A stretch of 36,671 bases of DNA. Source: Perkinsus olseni (Eukaryota > Perkinsozoa > Perkinsida). Below are positions 1-10,800 of this stretch, piece after piece (the stretch's first letter is position 1; the number at the start of each line of letters is the position of its first letter). Position numbers and translations under genes: made by a program. The stretch lies in the NCBI GenBank assembly GCA_013115125.1, contig JABANN010000347.1, positions 1 through 36,671 on the forward strand, read 5' to 3'. The notes under the pieces were generated by a model. It made no database searches. It saw only the letters and a list, made by a program, of their open reading frames with translations, and was not told where the DNA came from.

Positions 1-89
1 CATATGAAAGCTTCGTATTAAGCAAGATATCTCAATTTTGTTCATTTGCATATCAAAATGGCACACACAGTAGTTTTCACTCTTACAAC

Positions 90-556
90 GCAACGCTCAT
101 GAGCATGCTCAACTCATTGGCAGGAACAATGGTCATTAATGTGATGCCTTGAAATTGATGAAGCCGCAGTCTCGGTAGTGTTTCAGCTCGTTGATACTAT
201 CCTGTATGTCCTCCAATGCTCGATGCGTCGCCCGCTTCCCAAGGAGCGAATGCCTCCAGAGCCTTCGGGTCCCATCTCTTGTCAAGCGCCTTCAGTGTAC
301 TCACATCGAGTACACGATAATGAAGGTAACCTAAGAAGATGAGTGAATGGCAGGAAGAAGTTTTCGAGCAGTAAAATACGTCGATGATCTTCTGCACCTT
401 ACCGCTGAACCTCGGCATGTTTTTCTCGAGGAATCTCTTGTCAACATGCACAGTGTTGCCTGCGAGGAGCCCTCGGCCTTCACTAACAAATTTTGCAGTG
501 ACCTGGTAACAATTGGTTCACTTCGGAAAACTGCTGTCACCGGACTGACCTCGGCC
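90..556 (-). pseudogene. 3' fragment of an oligoribonuclease (REXO2/Orn) gene
   Basis: On the minus strand this stretch closely matches the last two exons, their introns and the 3' flank of the intact oligoribonuclease gene at 2379-3270. It encodes [16 protein letters not shown], then [19 protein letters not shown] after an intron-like gap, and HYRDCGFIN near the end with a stop at 136-138. The first three exons, including the D-x-E part of the active site, are absent. Four extra bases near 230, compared with the intact copy, shift the frame just before the His/Asp motif. I therefore call it a broken duplicate. It joins directly to a scrap of a glycosyltransferase gene near 555. The similarity includes non-coding flank and introns, so it arose by DNA duplication and not by copying of a spliced mRNA. 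Confidence 0.85.
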
Positions 557-642
557 CCTGAACTCTGCTTTTCACAGACTGTCAGACTGTTCGATTTTTT
601 TCCTTTTCACAGTCGATGAGCTTGATCTCCCTGAACGCATCG
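555..642 (-). pseudogene. Scrap of a GT61 glycosyltransferase gene
   Basis: The minus strand reads [17 protein letters not shown], nearly the same as SEAFREIKFIDCEEKKN inside the intact glycosyltransferase gene at 3427-4818 (its residues about 157-173). The DNA match covers only some 85 bases and stops abruptly on both sides, against the oligoribonuclease fragment on the left and the aldolase fragment on the right. It cannot be functional on its own. Because the donor gene and the oligoribonuclease gene are neighbours in the intact cluster, this is probably a rearranged copy of that cluster. Confidence 0.75.
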
Positions 643-654
643 CTATGCCACCAT

Positions 655-1007
655 CTGCCAGGCCAACGGTCTTGTCCACGTCGTTGGCCGATGGTACTCA
701 TACTATCGAGACCTCTGCCTACGTCACCGAGAGGGTTTTGTCCGCTGTGTTCAAGCCCTTGAATGATCAGCATGTCCTTCTTGGGGGCTGCTTGCTTAAG
801 CCCAACATGGTCACCCCTGGCGTTGACTGCCCTGAGCGCCCCGCTGCTCAGAAGATTGCTGAGTTGACCGTTCGCACTCTCGCCCGTACCGTGCCTCCGG
901 CTCTCGTTGGTGTCACCTTCCTTTCCGGTGGTCAGAGTGAGGAGGATGCTTCCGTCAATCTGTCGGCTATGAACCAGCTCCCCAGGGAGCGTCGCTCCAG
1001 AGTCTGA
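655..1007 (+). pseudogene. Internal fragment of class I fructose-bisphosphate aldolase
   Basis: The open frame encodes [53 protein letters not shown] and [14 protein letters not shown]. These are the hallmark middle segments of class I (Schiff-base) fructose-1,6-bisphosphate aldolase, including the lysine of LLKPNM that forms the Schiff base in the family. Only about 105 of some 360 residues are present. The N-terminal half of the barrel and the C-terminal tail are missing, and after SAMNQLP the frame runs into nine unrelated residues and a stop. No flanking aldolase exons were seen. An ATG lies in frame at 645, but it sits at the junction with the glycosyltransferase scrap. I read it as a dead gene fragment; an exon of a much rearranged gene is the less likely alternative. 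Confidence 0.8.
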
Positions 1008-1856
1008 GAATTGCTTTATACTGTGGAGTAGAGTAGTGTAAGGTTTACTGCTAGGATAAAGGTTTGCCTTTGTTGCCGCTGAGAGCCTCCTATAAAGAGG
1101 GCGTCTTTCTCACAAATACGGCTCCCGCCCGACGGGATAGGGACAGAGTGCCTCAAATAGCCAGTGAGGAACGTAAGGTAGACTAGAGTTCCCACATGTT
1201 ATGGTGTTGAGCCGTCAATCGGCATTTTGGTCTCGTGCTGCTTCCCTGCGGTGACACATGGATCGCGCCGACTAACCGATCAGTTTCACGAGCCCACCTT
1301 ACCCACCACGCATGAACCGAGGTTTCGGAGAGCATTGCCCACAGTATTCGAGCATGGCTTTGATATGGTGTGACTCAATGCAAAACACGCTGACATTCAG
1401 AGATGGCGTAGGGGTGCTTTCAGGCGCCCACGTGGGCCTCCGGTCACCGCGGCGCATTTTGTGTACTGTTGCTGCCGAAATCTCAGATCCGCACGTCAGC
1501 CGCGTTTCTCTACCCCCACGTCCCCGAAGCCAGAGGTTTTCAAGCACGCTCAAGTGGAAAGGTGTCGACCAGTTCAATTCGCTTACTACGCGACGACCAA
1601 TTTGCTCAAATGTGTGCTCAAATGCGTATACAGTTTCACAGTTGAAGTATCGTTGCGCGTGATCGCACATTCACCCGCCGTCGGCGTTCCAAAAGCAGCC
1701 ATACCATGCACAACGCTCTTCAATAACGGAAGCTCCGCTAGTATCGCTGAAAACGGGATCGATGGCTCCCTTAGCAGCCCCTCTGGACTTGAGAGTCACC
1801 GTTGACGAATCACCAGTGCATACAGCCGACAGCAACGATCAGTGGCCAACGAACTT
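1008..1856. other. About 0.85 kb without a recognised gene
   Basis: Several open frames of about 115-125 codons occur on both strands between 1299 and 1805. They overlap each other and show no family motif, signal peptide or plausible splice pattern. I see no RNA gene. It may be decayed sequence between the pseudogene patchwork and the minisatellite. Confidence 0.5.
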
Positions 1857-2094
1857 GCGTCACCACATCATAGGGTGGTGACACTGTGTGTGTATAAGCT
1901 GCACGTGTCACCACATCGTAGGGTGGTGACACTGTGTGTGTATAAGCTGGACGTGTCACCACATCATAGGGTGGTGACACTGTGTGTGTATAAGCTGGAC
2001 GTGTCACCACATCATAGGGTGGTGACACTGTGTGTATAAGCTGGACGTGTCACCACATCATAGGGTGGTGACACTGTGTGTGTATGAGGTGGAA
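1857..2094. repeat. 48-base minisatellite with palindromic units
   Basis: Five head-to-tail units start at 1857, 1905, 1953, 2001 and 2047. Four are 48 bases and the fourth is 46 because it lacks one TG. Each unit carries GTGTCACCAC, a loop of eight bases (ATCATAGG or near it), then GTGGTGACAC, so every unit can fold into a 10-bp stem (the first unit starts GCGTCACCAC). The arms are joined by TGTGTGTATAAGCTGGAC-type spacers. Units differ by only a few bases, mostly in the first and last copies. Because 48 is a multiple of three, the array stays open in reading frames of both strands. Confidence 0.95.
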
Positions 2095-2378
2095 GTGAGT
2101 CAAGGTGCGGTACAAATTGGTGCTGCTCGTCGAACACGAGTCGCGTATGTGAACATCGTATGGTACTTTTAGGATGTAAATCGATATACAATGTACGTAC
2201 ATCATCGGCGATGATTCATCGCATACTTAATCTCACCCGATAGCATTCGGCTCAAATCCACTTAAAAAAGCCAGGAGGGATCCTTGTTTCAGCTTGTCAG
2301 TTAGTCGGTACTAACGCACCTACTTTCTGAATGCAACGCCCACGGGCATGCCCGAGTCAGCCTCAGAAACAATAGTTA
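2095..2378. other. Intergenic, includes duplicated 3' flank of REXO2
   Basis: No gene is seen. The right part (about 2325-2378) resembles 75-135, the flank of the truncated oligoribonuclease copy, which shows that the duplication extended beyond the coding part. Confidence 0.5.
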
Positions 2379-3270
2379 TTAATGTGAGCCCTTGCAATTG
2401 ATGAAGCCGCAATCTCGGTAGTGTCTCAGCTCGTTGATACTATCCTGGATGTCCTCCAATGCTCGATGCGTTGCTCTCTTCCCAGTGAATGCCTCCAGAG
2501 CCTTCGGGTCCCATCTCTTGGCGAGCTCCTTCAGTGTACTTACATCGAGTACGCGATAATGCAGGTAGCCTGAGAAGATGAGTGAACAGCACGCAGCTTG
2601 AGGCCGGCCGAGGCAGCCCTTCTCGGGTAGTAAAATACGTCGATGACTTCCTGTATCTTACCGCTGAACCTCGGCATGTACTTCTCGAGAAACCTCTTGT
2701 CAACATGCACAGTGTTCCCCGCGAGGAGCCCTTGGCCTTCACTAACAAATTTTGCAGCGACCTGATAACAATTGGTTCACTTCGGAAGACTATTGTCACA
2801 GAACTCACCTCGGCGAGCTGGCGATCAGCCTCCCCCTCGCTGATTGTCGATTTCACCACCTCCTCACCCAGCAGGCCGGGCACGGGCTGTCCGTTCTCCC
2901 AACCGAACTGCTTCCGGCACCAGTCGTTCATGCCGTTCAACACCTCATTCGGTTGATGTATCACCAGATCCGGACCCTAGGAGCGACACTAGCAGCAGCA
3001 CAAGCACGACGCTCGGTTAGACTCGTAAACGAGACGACCGAGCCAAGAAGAGGAACCGCCTACCTCGTGTAGAACGTTGAGATCTTTATCGGTAACAATA
3101 AGCGCCACTTCAAGTAGACGATCAGTCTCGCCAAGGACTCCATAAGCATCTCCAAGGTTCGTCATCTCACAATCAACCCACAGAAGGACTCCCTGAACTC
3201 AGAGCGATGCCGGATGACCCGGCCTATCGACAGCCCAGCTCACATTGTTGGTCTTAGTTCTCGGTGCCAT
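2379..3270 (-). CDS. REXO2: Oligoribonuclease / small RNA 3'-5' exonuclease, five exons
   Basis: This enzyme of the DEDDh exonuclease family degrades very short RNA oligomers, in the cytosol and, in animals, in mitochondria. Predicted exons are 3270-3244, 3192-3064, 2976-2809, 2761-2662 and 2569-2379, with GT-AG introns of 51, 87, 47 and 92 bases. They join without a frame break to a 204-residue protein, the usual family length. The active site is complete: D16 and E18 in WVDCEM, D129 in HVDKRF, and H176 and D181 in [26 protein letters not shown] and [13 protein letters not shown] match human REXO2 closely. I chose the ATG at 3270. The frame stays open upstream to an ATG at 3417 (MITCKSSSFVFVVGG), which could add a mitochondrial presequence. 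Its stop lies upstream of the minisatellite, and a truncated duplicate lies at 90-556. Confidence 0.92.
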
Positions 3271-3426
3271 GCTTGGGAACAACTCTCTGGTCCACTTTCG
3301 AACGAAACGCCACAAAACGACGAAGGGCAACAACTGAACGAATGACCAGACGGGAAACCTCGCCCGGCCGCTTCCCCCGACCACGAACACGAAACTCGAG
3401 GATTTGCAAGTAATCACTGCTGCCCT

Positions 3427-4818
3427 TCATGCACGCATGCACTTATGCCATTTCGACGAGGCCTCAACGATGGACGCACCGAGTCGTTTGAGATCCCACT
3501 CGAATTCCCTGGTCGTATGGCCGACTCTCTGGTCAAGAAAGGTGTGACTGATGCCCCGGAAGGTGGCTAGATTTCGATAGTGTCCATCAGCTCCCGTGCC
3601 CAACTCAAGCACACGTCCGCAGTCCGGCAAAAGCACCAGCCACCACAGGGCAGCGCCGTGCACTCCCAGTAGGATGTCGGTGTTGGCCGCCACCTCCAAC
3701 TGCTGCAGCAGCTTCATCTCGCCAAACTTGACCAGCTGCACTCTCCTTCCCTGACCTTGGAGTGACTTCACCATCTCTGCTTCGTTCACTGCCCGTCTAT
3801 TGAACCCCGTCCCTCGGGAAATAACCGTTATGCGTGGCTCGCCGGAAGGCGGCGTCGGAGCGATACGATACACCTCCATGAGATGTTGCCGATAGGCCAT
3901 GAGAATTGGTGACCTGCCGCAGCCCTCCAACGGCAGTTTCGTGTGAAACGCTTGCTCCGGCGGCACTGGAAAAATGACTCTGTCAAAGCATACAGTTCCC
4001 CCGGCCTTCGCTAGCTCATCAGCATACACCGTCTTCCCAGGCGCCAGCAGGGTCTCATAGATGCCCAACAGCGGGAAGGTCTTTCTGGCGTCAGGTTTCG
4101 GTCGGTTGATTAAGAGGGTTGCATCTCCTGGCTCGAGTTCGAGCGCAGCCATCGTCATGAACAGCGTGAGGATTTCCTCGTGACTGTGCCAGGGGTTCCT
4201 TCCAAGCGTTTCCCTCGTCCGGAAAACTACAACCGTTCCAAGCGTTCGCGAGCAATCGGGCTGAACCCCCAAGGCGTCCCTGAACTCAGCGAGCTGTTTG
4301 TTCTTCTTCTCCTCACAGTCGATGAACTTGATCTCCCTGAACGCCTCAGAAGCACAACAGTCGCCGTAAAACCTAAGCCTGGTCAGCTCCTGCACCTCCT
4401 CGGTGTGGGTGTACAAACTGCGACCCTCGCACAGGTAATTCCTGGCGACGCCGCCTTTGGTTTTATCATAGCACCTCAACTCGCTGCCACCACCATCACA
4501 GTAGACCTTGAAGGAGTTCAGGAACGCCCTTCGATATTTCTCAACTCGACTAAGGCCGGCCAGAAGGCCACAGTCCTGAGGTTGCCCCCCATCATCATAG
4601 CGTGCAATATGCCTTTCGAACAGCGATACCAACGCACGCTGTCTGACCTCCGCTGCGCTCTCCGACCTCGGGCCAATGGGTGCATCACGAAGAGTGTACA
4701 CCGCCGTCCACATCCCCAAGACGAGGACCGACGCTACGACGCAGCGGTATCTCAGGTTGACCCTCGTCCAGGGAAATAATTTCCCTCGACGGCGCTTTTT
4801 CATAGGACAAGAATTCAA
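3427..4818 (-). CDS. GT61-family (DUF563) glycosyltransferase, type II membrane protein
   Basis: This single-exon gene encodes 463 residues. A basic N-terminus (KKRRRGK) is followed by one hydrophobic segment at about residues 25-43, the layout of a Golgi or ER type II enzyme with its catalytic part in the lumen. NPWHSHEEILTLF at 208-220, ISRGTGFNRRAVNE from 333 and ANTDILLGVHGAALWW from 378 are the conserved blocks of the GT61/DUF563 fold, which includes EOGT (O-GlcNAc to EGF domains) and plant beta-1,2-xylosyltransferase. Which sugar and acceptor it uses cannot be told from the sequence. Start choice lies between M1 (4818) and M6 (4803). It sits 75 bases after the CPSF2 stop and 9 bases before the longest possible REXO2 start, all on the minus strand. 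A scrap of it recurs at 555-642. Confidence 0.8.
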   Translation of the reverse strand: MNSCPMKKRRRGKLFPWTRVNLRYRCVVASVLVLGMWTAVYTLRDAPIGPRSESAAEVRQRALVSLFERHIARYDDGGQPQDCGLLAGLSRVEKYRRAFLNSFKVYCDGGGSELRCYDKTKGGVARNYLCEGRSLYTHTEEVQELTRLRFYGDCCASEAFREIKFIDCEEKKNKQLAEFRDALGVQPDCSRTLGTVVVFRTRETLGRNPWHSHEEILTLFMTMAALELEPGDATLLINRPKPDARKTFPLLGIYETLLAPGKTVYADELAKAGGTVCFDRVIFPVPPEQAFHTKLPLEGCGRSPILMAYRQHLMEVYRIAPTPPSGEPRITVISRGTGFNRRAVNEAEMVKSLQGQGRRVQLVKFGEMKLLQQLEVAANTDILLGVHGAALWWLVLLPDCGRVLELGTGADGHYRNLATFRGISHTFLDQRVGHTTREFEWDLKRLGASIVEASSKWHKCMRA

Positions 4819-4892
4819 GCAACGCGGCGAAGTCCACCATCGACACCCTCAACACAAGACAACAAGCTCGAGAGAAAACGTATGAGAACTCC

Positions 4893-7800
4893 TCAGGCGA
4901 CAGCGAACTGCTCGTAAATAGCATCCCTCACCTTGAAGAGGTTCTGGCACAGATCTGAGCAACACCGCTGCCAGGTTGATTGAGACACTGGCCGAGCCTA
5001 CCTCCGTTAACTTGAATGACAGTGGTCTGTGCATGGGCGGACTCCTCCTCCTCGCCTTCACCCAGACCTCCACCAGGGGCCACGCCCAGATCCTGGGCTG
5101 CTTCTCGAGCCGCCGGCCTAGAAGAATGAGGGCGTCATTGACAGGCACACATCGGGAGTTGCGACCGTGCCGACTAAAAATCCACACGCCTCGTAGCACT
5201 AGTACAACTGATGAGTTCCGAGTCTCATCACCATCACTACTGTCGTGGTCTGATTCCACATGAGTTCAATCGATGTAGCAGTTCAACCCATGCCGCACGC
5301 AGAAGGGGATCAGCGTGTCTCAGTCCACTTCACAAACGACGCCACGCACATAACCGTCATCGTCTGTGTCAGTGGAAAGGCCTCCGAGACCCCCCCCCAC
5401 TCACCGTCCTTGATGATGCGTGTCCACCGAGATCTCTCCCCCTTCAGGAGAGCTCACAACCAGCATCCTGTTAGACATGGGCGTCATGGTGAATTCGCCG
5501 CTATTGACCAGGCCGCCCTTCGGCCGCGTCTTGAATGCTATCGAGCCGGAAGCTGGCTGATTTCCCCGAGTACTGAACTTCCGCTTCATACGGTCGCGAA
5601 GACTAGCCAACCTCAATGGCTTGGAGGACAGCAGTAGGCCCGGCCGACAGAGGATCTGACACCATAACAATGAAAGACATACAATAAAGATCATTTATTT
5701 CGCTGAAATAGTGTTGATTTGAAAAGTTGTTCAAGTACCATGCACACAGTTCTTACTGGTACGATTGCCGTGGAACTTACGACCCTCCAAAAGTTTGGGG
5801 TGTCCATCTCTCATGGGATGTCGACTACCCTGTAAGATAGAAATGGCGTATGAAGTCTATTATCATTCTATCAGTTTGAAGAGGTGTGCTATTACTTATT
5901 GGGATTCATTTGATACCTATTTTTTCATGAATCGTCGGTCCAAATTCATGATACCATACTTTGACTGTCGCAGGACGTCCTCGGTACAAATGTCGAACGA
6001 ATGAACTCAGCGCCGCTCTCCCCAAACGCAGACGATACCGCCTTGCATACCTCCTCCGCAGCCTCCGCGTCCTGTTCCTCAGCAGATTCCTCCGCCATGG
6101 GCTCCCTTTCAGTATCCTTCAGCACAGTGCCGATAGGCTCGCCACTCGCAGTTCGCGACGGAGCATCAGCAGAGTCAGCATCAGCTGATGTCAAGGCCAC
6201 GCGGCAGAGGGCTACTCTAGCACATGATCTATTATCGTTAGAGGCACCTGAACGAACTCCATTACATTGGCCGACAATGGCGGACGTTTATACTCGGGTT
6301 AAACCACCGCAACGCGATCTCTGAACTCTCCCAAAAACGCCGAAGAGACGAACCTCGACCGGGTTATGCCTCACCTGCTTTAGCACCGCCGCTGTCCTTA
6401 GCCAGAACACGGATGTACTTTAGTTCCCTTTGAAGGCTCTTGTCCAGGTAACACTGAGAAGGCAAGAATACTTATGTGCTCGATCGCAGCTGAGGGCCGG
6501 CCACCTGTCGCTTCCGTGGTCTCAGCGAAAATTGGACCGGCTGTAGCTCGATCTCCCCTCGCTCACGACCGCTTTGGCAGACATACGCCTGAAGAGGGTG
6601 AGGGTGTCTGTTTCCAGTAGGAAAAACTGAGGGTTAACATCTGCAACGGCCGGGTGCATGAGACCCCCAAGCAAATGGCAAAAATCTCAAGATGTGTTCA
6701 AAACAGTTTAAAGGAATCTTCTTCTCCGCCGTCGTCAAGTTAGGTAGTTGGCTATTCCGGGTTCCAAGCCCACGGCAATTAATCCGGGTTCCACATCCAT
6801 GGGCCGTTTTCCCACGTGCTACGACACTGATGCTACTACGCCTTTTCCCGAGCAAATACAAAAGGTGGAAAAATTTGGTCGGGAAAAGGTGCAGTAATGG
6901 TGGAGTGAGTCAATAACATTGAACACCTCACCTAGCTCTAGGAGCTGAGTGATCACTAATGGGGTGAGCAAGGATGTGAGCGAGAGATTGCCCCGATGAA
7001 ATGATGCACATCATCAGCAGCCGCCAGGACGTCCCTACCTGCCCTCCCTTCCCTGTTGCGAACATCGAGTCCGTCCGATGTATCATCAGCTCCAGGTCAT
7101 CCGCGTTGACCGAAGGCAGTATGACCAGGTGACGAGGACGAAGCCGAACGAGGAGCTCATGCCTGCCACAGCAGACTAACACCCCAGCGACCACCGCTGC
7201 TGCTGCTCACCTGTGCTGCGCTGTCGCTAGGCCGTCAATGCCATTTCCGGGAGCCATCAGCTTCACCTTGCATCCCACACGGATCACACGCTCGCGGGTC
7301 TCAACCGTTTTCGGCTCGCCGAAGCGAACCTGGAGATCTCGCCTCCAATCGAAGCTATCATGCTCCTCAGCGCCAGGAGCTGCGTTAGGGTCCGCCTGAC
7401 AGCAGGTGGCGGTAAGATACTTTCAACCAGCAAAGAAGGCGATCGGAGAAGCCCTTTCGCGAAGGATTGAACACTGGATGCACCCACCCCAAGTGGCAAC
7501 TAGAGAAGGTGCTCGACGGACCTCAGGAGCGCTCCTAGGGTTGGATTGAAGCTCAGGAGAGGCAGTCCATTGAACACCCAGAGAGAATTCATGCTGCGTG
7601 GCCAGGTGACGCGCCCGGAAATGGTTGAGACGTACCTTCATCCTCTGATGCCCATCATCATCCCCAATATCCGCCTTCAGCTCGTCCTTCGCGACCTTCA
7701 TCTGCTTTTTGATGCGAAAATCTGAGAACACCCCAAGCCACATCCGCGAATCTTCGACTTCTTTCGTATCTTTCAAAGATCAACCTTAGATACGCTTACG

Positions 7801-10800
7801 TCCATGAGGTTCGTCCTTCATCTCCTTCTTGTCAGGATAATCGTCATGATACCATCCCTTCCGGAAGCGTTTCATCCTCATGAAATCGGATTCAGCATGC
7901 GCCCTCCAGGAATCGATGACACTGCTATCCAGATGGACGCCGTACCTACGCCAACAATCCAATACCACACCTTCCGCAACTCCTAAACTCCCGTCCCCCC
8001 GGGATACGCCAAAAACAGTAGTAAAACATACATCGCACGATACCGCTTTTCGACAAACCTACTCATCAGCCACCTGGGCCCCTCCTCTAGATACGCCGGC
8101 CAGTTCCTCATCGTCATCGACTCCGCCGCCTCCCGCCATCGCCCCTCGGGCTGCAGCCCCGGTAGTGCCAGCTCCAGGCGCCCCACCCCCTCCTCCTGCT
8201 GAAGGGGCTGCTGCTGTCTGCGAGTAGAACATACCTGAACCGAACGAACTGTACCACTCTCGTCAGTTCAATCCATCTGTCTCCAACTTCAACTAGTTGA
8301 GCGACTGGGAACGATGGACGCTTTATGTACGATAAGACATCAGTCGACAAGTTTACGATGAGACTGATGTGCTGAACGATCAAACGATCGGAGATGACGA
8401 AGAGACTTCTCACGATACCCCTGAGGCCCACAACACCGCTGGTCCGAGACTCACCAGGTCTGAAGAAACCATTCACTTGCCCGCCCTCCACGTCATAGAC
8501 CGATGCCTGGTTACGACTCTCCAGCGAGATGAGGGCCGTCGAACTGGAGCCTCCTCCCTCCCCTTCAGTGTTCTTCGCGCTTGCCTGCACGTAACATCAA
8601 CACAGCCCCTCCACCGCCATCGATCGTACCAATCCCGTGCTCTGCAGCATCTGTTTGGCCATGCCCTCGGCGAAGTTCTCCGCCATCCCTTGCTGCTGCC
8701 GCCGGGCTACAGCAGCCTTCTGCGCAGCCATCTTCTCCCTTCGATCTCGCTCCTTCCGACGACGTCTCATCGCCAACTAGCACCACTACTGCGTCACTGC
8801 GCCACGAAATTACCGCGGTACCTCTTCCTGGGACTCCCTCGCCAGACTTTCCCTGTAGACCTCACGAAGCTGCTCGTCCGTATAAGAGCTCTTGATGTAC
8901 TGCGTCTCTCGATAGGTAACAGGTTCTGACAGCAACAGCAGACATGGACGCGAATCGGAGCGCGACGTACAGGCCCAGTCACGGCGGAACTTGTAGGAGA
9001 ACAAGGGAAGAGGGGAGCAAACATTGAACTCGAGGGTTTCGACGGAGTTTTTCCCTGCCGATAGCATATCTGCTCTCAACCATTTCGCCCATTTTATTAA
9101 CGCCATCGCAAAAAATTGGAGTGCATTTGAAGAATTCGGAAGGCATTCGTCATTGAATCACCACAAGCATGATTCGCATGCTACTACTACTACCATTAGG
9201 GTTCTCAGGCCTCTCCACCACGAAGTCATGTATGACCCTCTGCGCCAAGCAGTCTCGATAGGCGACATCCGAGGTAGTGAAGATGACGGTGCTGTTGGGG
9301 TCGCCGCACATCCTACAGAAGATCTCGCGGGCGTCACCGATCTCCAGGGAAGCACTAGAAGCCAGAACAACCTGAACACCGATCGATGACCCTCAGCGTA
9401 AGGTGGCGCCCTCCCTCACCTTCGGTTTCCTCGCGGGGTAGTTCTGAGCGTAGTCCTGGAAGCTGGAGCAGAGTTGGACGTGTTGAAAGAGGAAGGGGTG
9501 GTACAGGAACCCCATAGAGGTATCAAAGTCATTATGCACCTGACAACAACACAGTTTCTCTGAGACAACTACGGTGAACTATCCACAAGAAAGTACTATC
9601 TTATACGGCCTACTATTTCAGACTCGACCAGGCAGTATGTGCGCAGATATACTGGTTTTAGTGATTGGCATACCGAATTGGAGCACCCTATAAAAATACC
9701 ACCAACCAACTGCCTTTTTGCTTTTGGCTGTAGTGACGAGTTCTTCGTTGAGAGTTGTCCATTCATTCTCAAGTCATGGCATTTTACCCGACTTGTTTTG
9801 AACCCGAACACACCATCAACAACTCCACAAGATATCGGGTGGAGCACCCTTCTGGACCGCCCTTCCCTCCAACTCACCACACGACTCATCCATTCCATTC
9901 TGATCTTGATCTGATCCAGCACGACATCCCCGAGTGGTGAGACGTAGACTACCGGGTATGCCTGAGGAGAACCATCAAGCGTATGTGCCGAAAATGGAAA
10001 CGGTGGCAAGGATCCCCCTCACCAGACACTCGAAGAGACTACAGTACGAGACATCTCGAGAGGGGAATCGGCTGTGCAGTGGTAACTTCTACAGCACAGC
10101 GAGTTTCGACGCGCAGTTTATCAGATACACTCACGATACGCGATGCACACTCAGACGAAGATATTCCTCATAGTTGTTGCATTGGTGACACGATCATCAT
10201 CAGCGCCTTCCGATGAATAAAGACATACCTGCAGTCCAGCATCAGCAGCCCAGGCAGCCTCAAGCAACAACAGCAGCTCCAATACACGACCTGTGGACAG
10301 GACTGGTGATAAGACACAGTCGAGAGAGCCCTCTCACCTGTAGAGCAGCAGTCCACCGGTAGCAGCACTGTGCCGTCCTTCCTGAGGGATCTCAAGATCA
10401 TACCCAGCAAGGCCTCCTCTGCCTGAGCGTATCGCCTGTTGGACCTGACCACCACTGCCACTCGTTGCCCTCCAGGTAGTAAGCGGTAATATCCACCAAC
10501 AGGCGTGCGCCCTTCGAATAACGGTAAATTGAGGCCATTAAGTGTTACTCAGTAGTCTCCTTTCAAGAGCACTTCCATACCCCGCCACGACCCTCAAAAC
10601 CTCCTTTAACCAACCACCACCACTACTACCTCGAAGCTGTAATACCAGCGTCATAAGTCCTCCGGCTCTCGGCAGCTACATTGCTAGTGGCGCCTTGGCC
10701 AGCACAAGTCACAGCCCCTTCTACCGCTGGCGGCATCGTGTTAGTTATCAATACACTCGGTGGTGCCTGACAAACCGACGATCTCACCAAGCCGGCATTC

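Noticed and set aside
645-1007. A complete small aldolase-like gene
   Set aside because: It lacks more than half of the barrel and its ATG lies at a rearrangement junction; a pseudogene fragment fits better.
1810-2039. Repetitive open frames on both strands over the 48-base repeats
   Set aside because: They exist only because the unit length is a multiple of three. No start context, domain or relative supports a protein.
1857-2094. CRISPR-like array
   Set aside because: The units are simple tandem copies without unique spacers, and the DNA is eukaryotic.
5391-5400. C-run as a functional element
   Set aside because: It is a short homopolymer within a probable CPSF2 intron, with nothing else to support a role.
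5401-5694. Small secreted protein on the minus strand (MIFIVCLSLLWCQ start)
   Set aside because: It lies inside the CPSF2 gene; the hydrophobic start is read from an intron and the rest is CPSF2 coding sequence.
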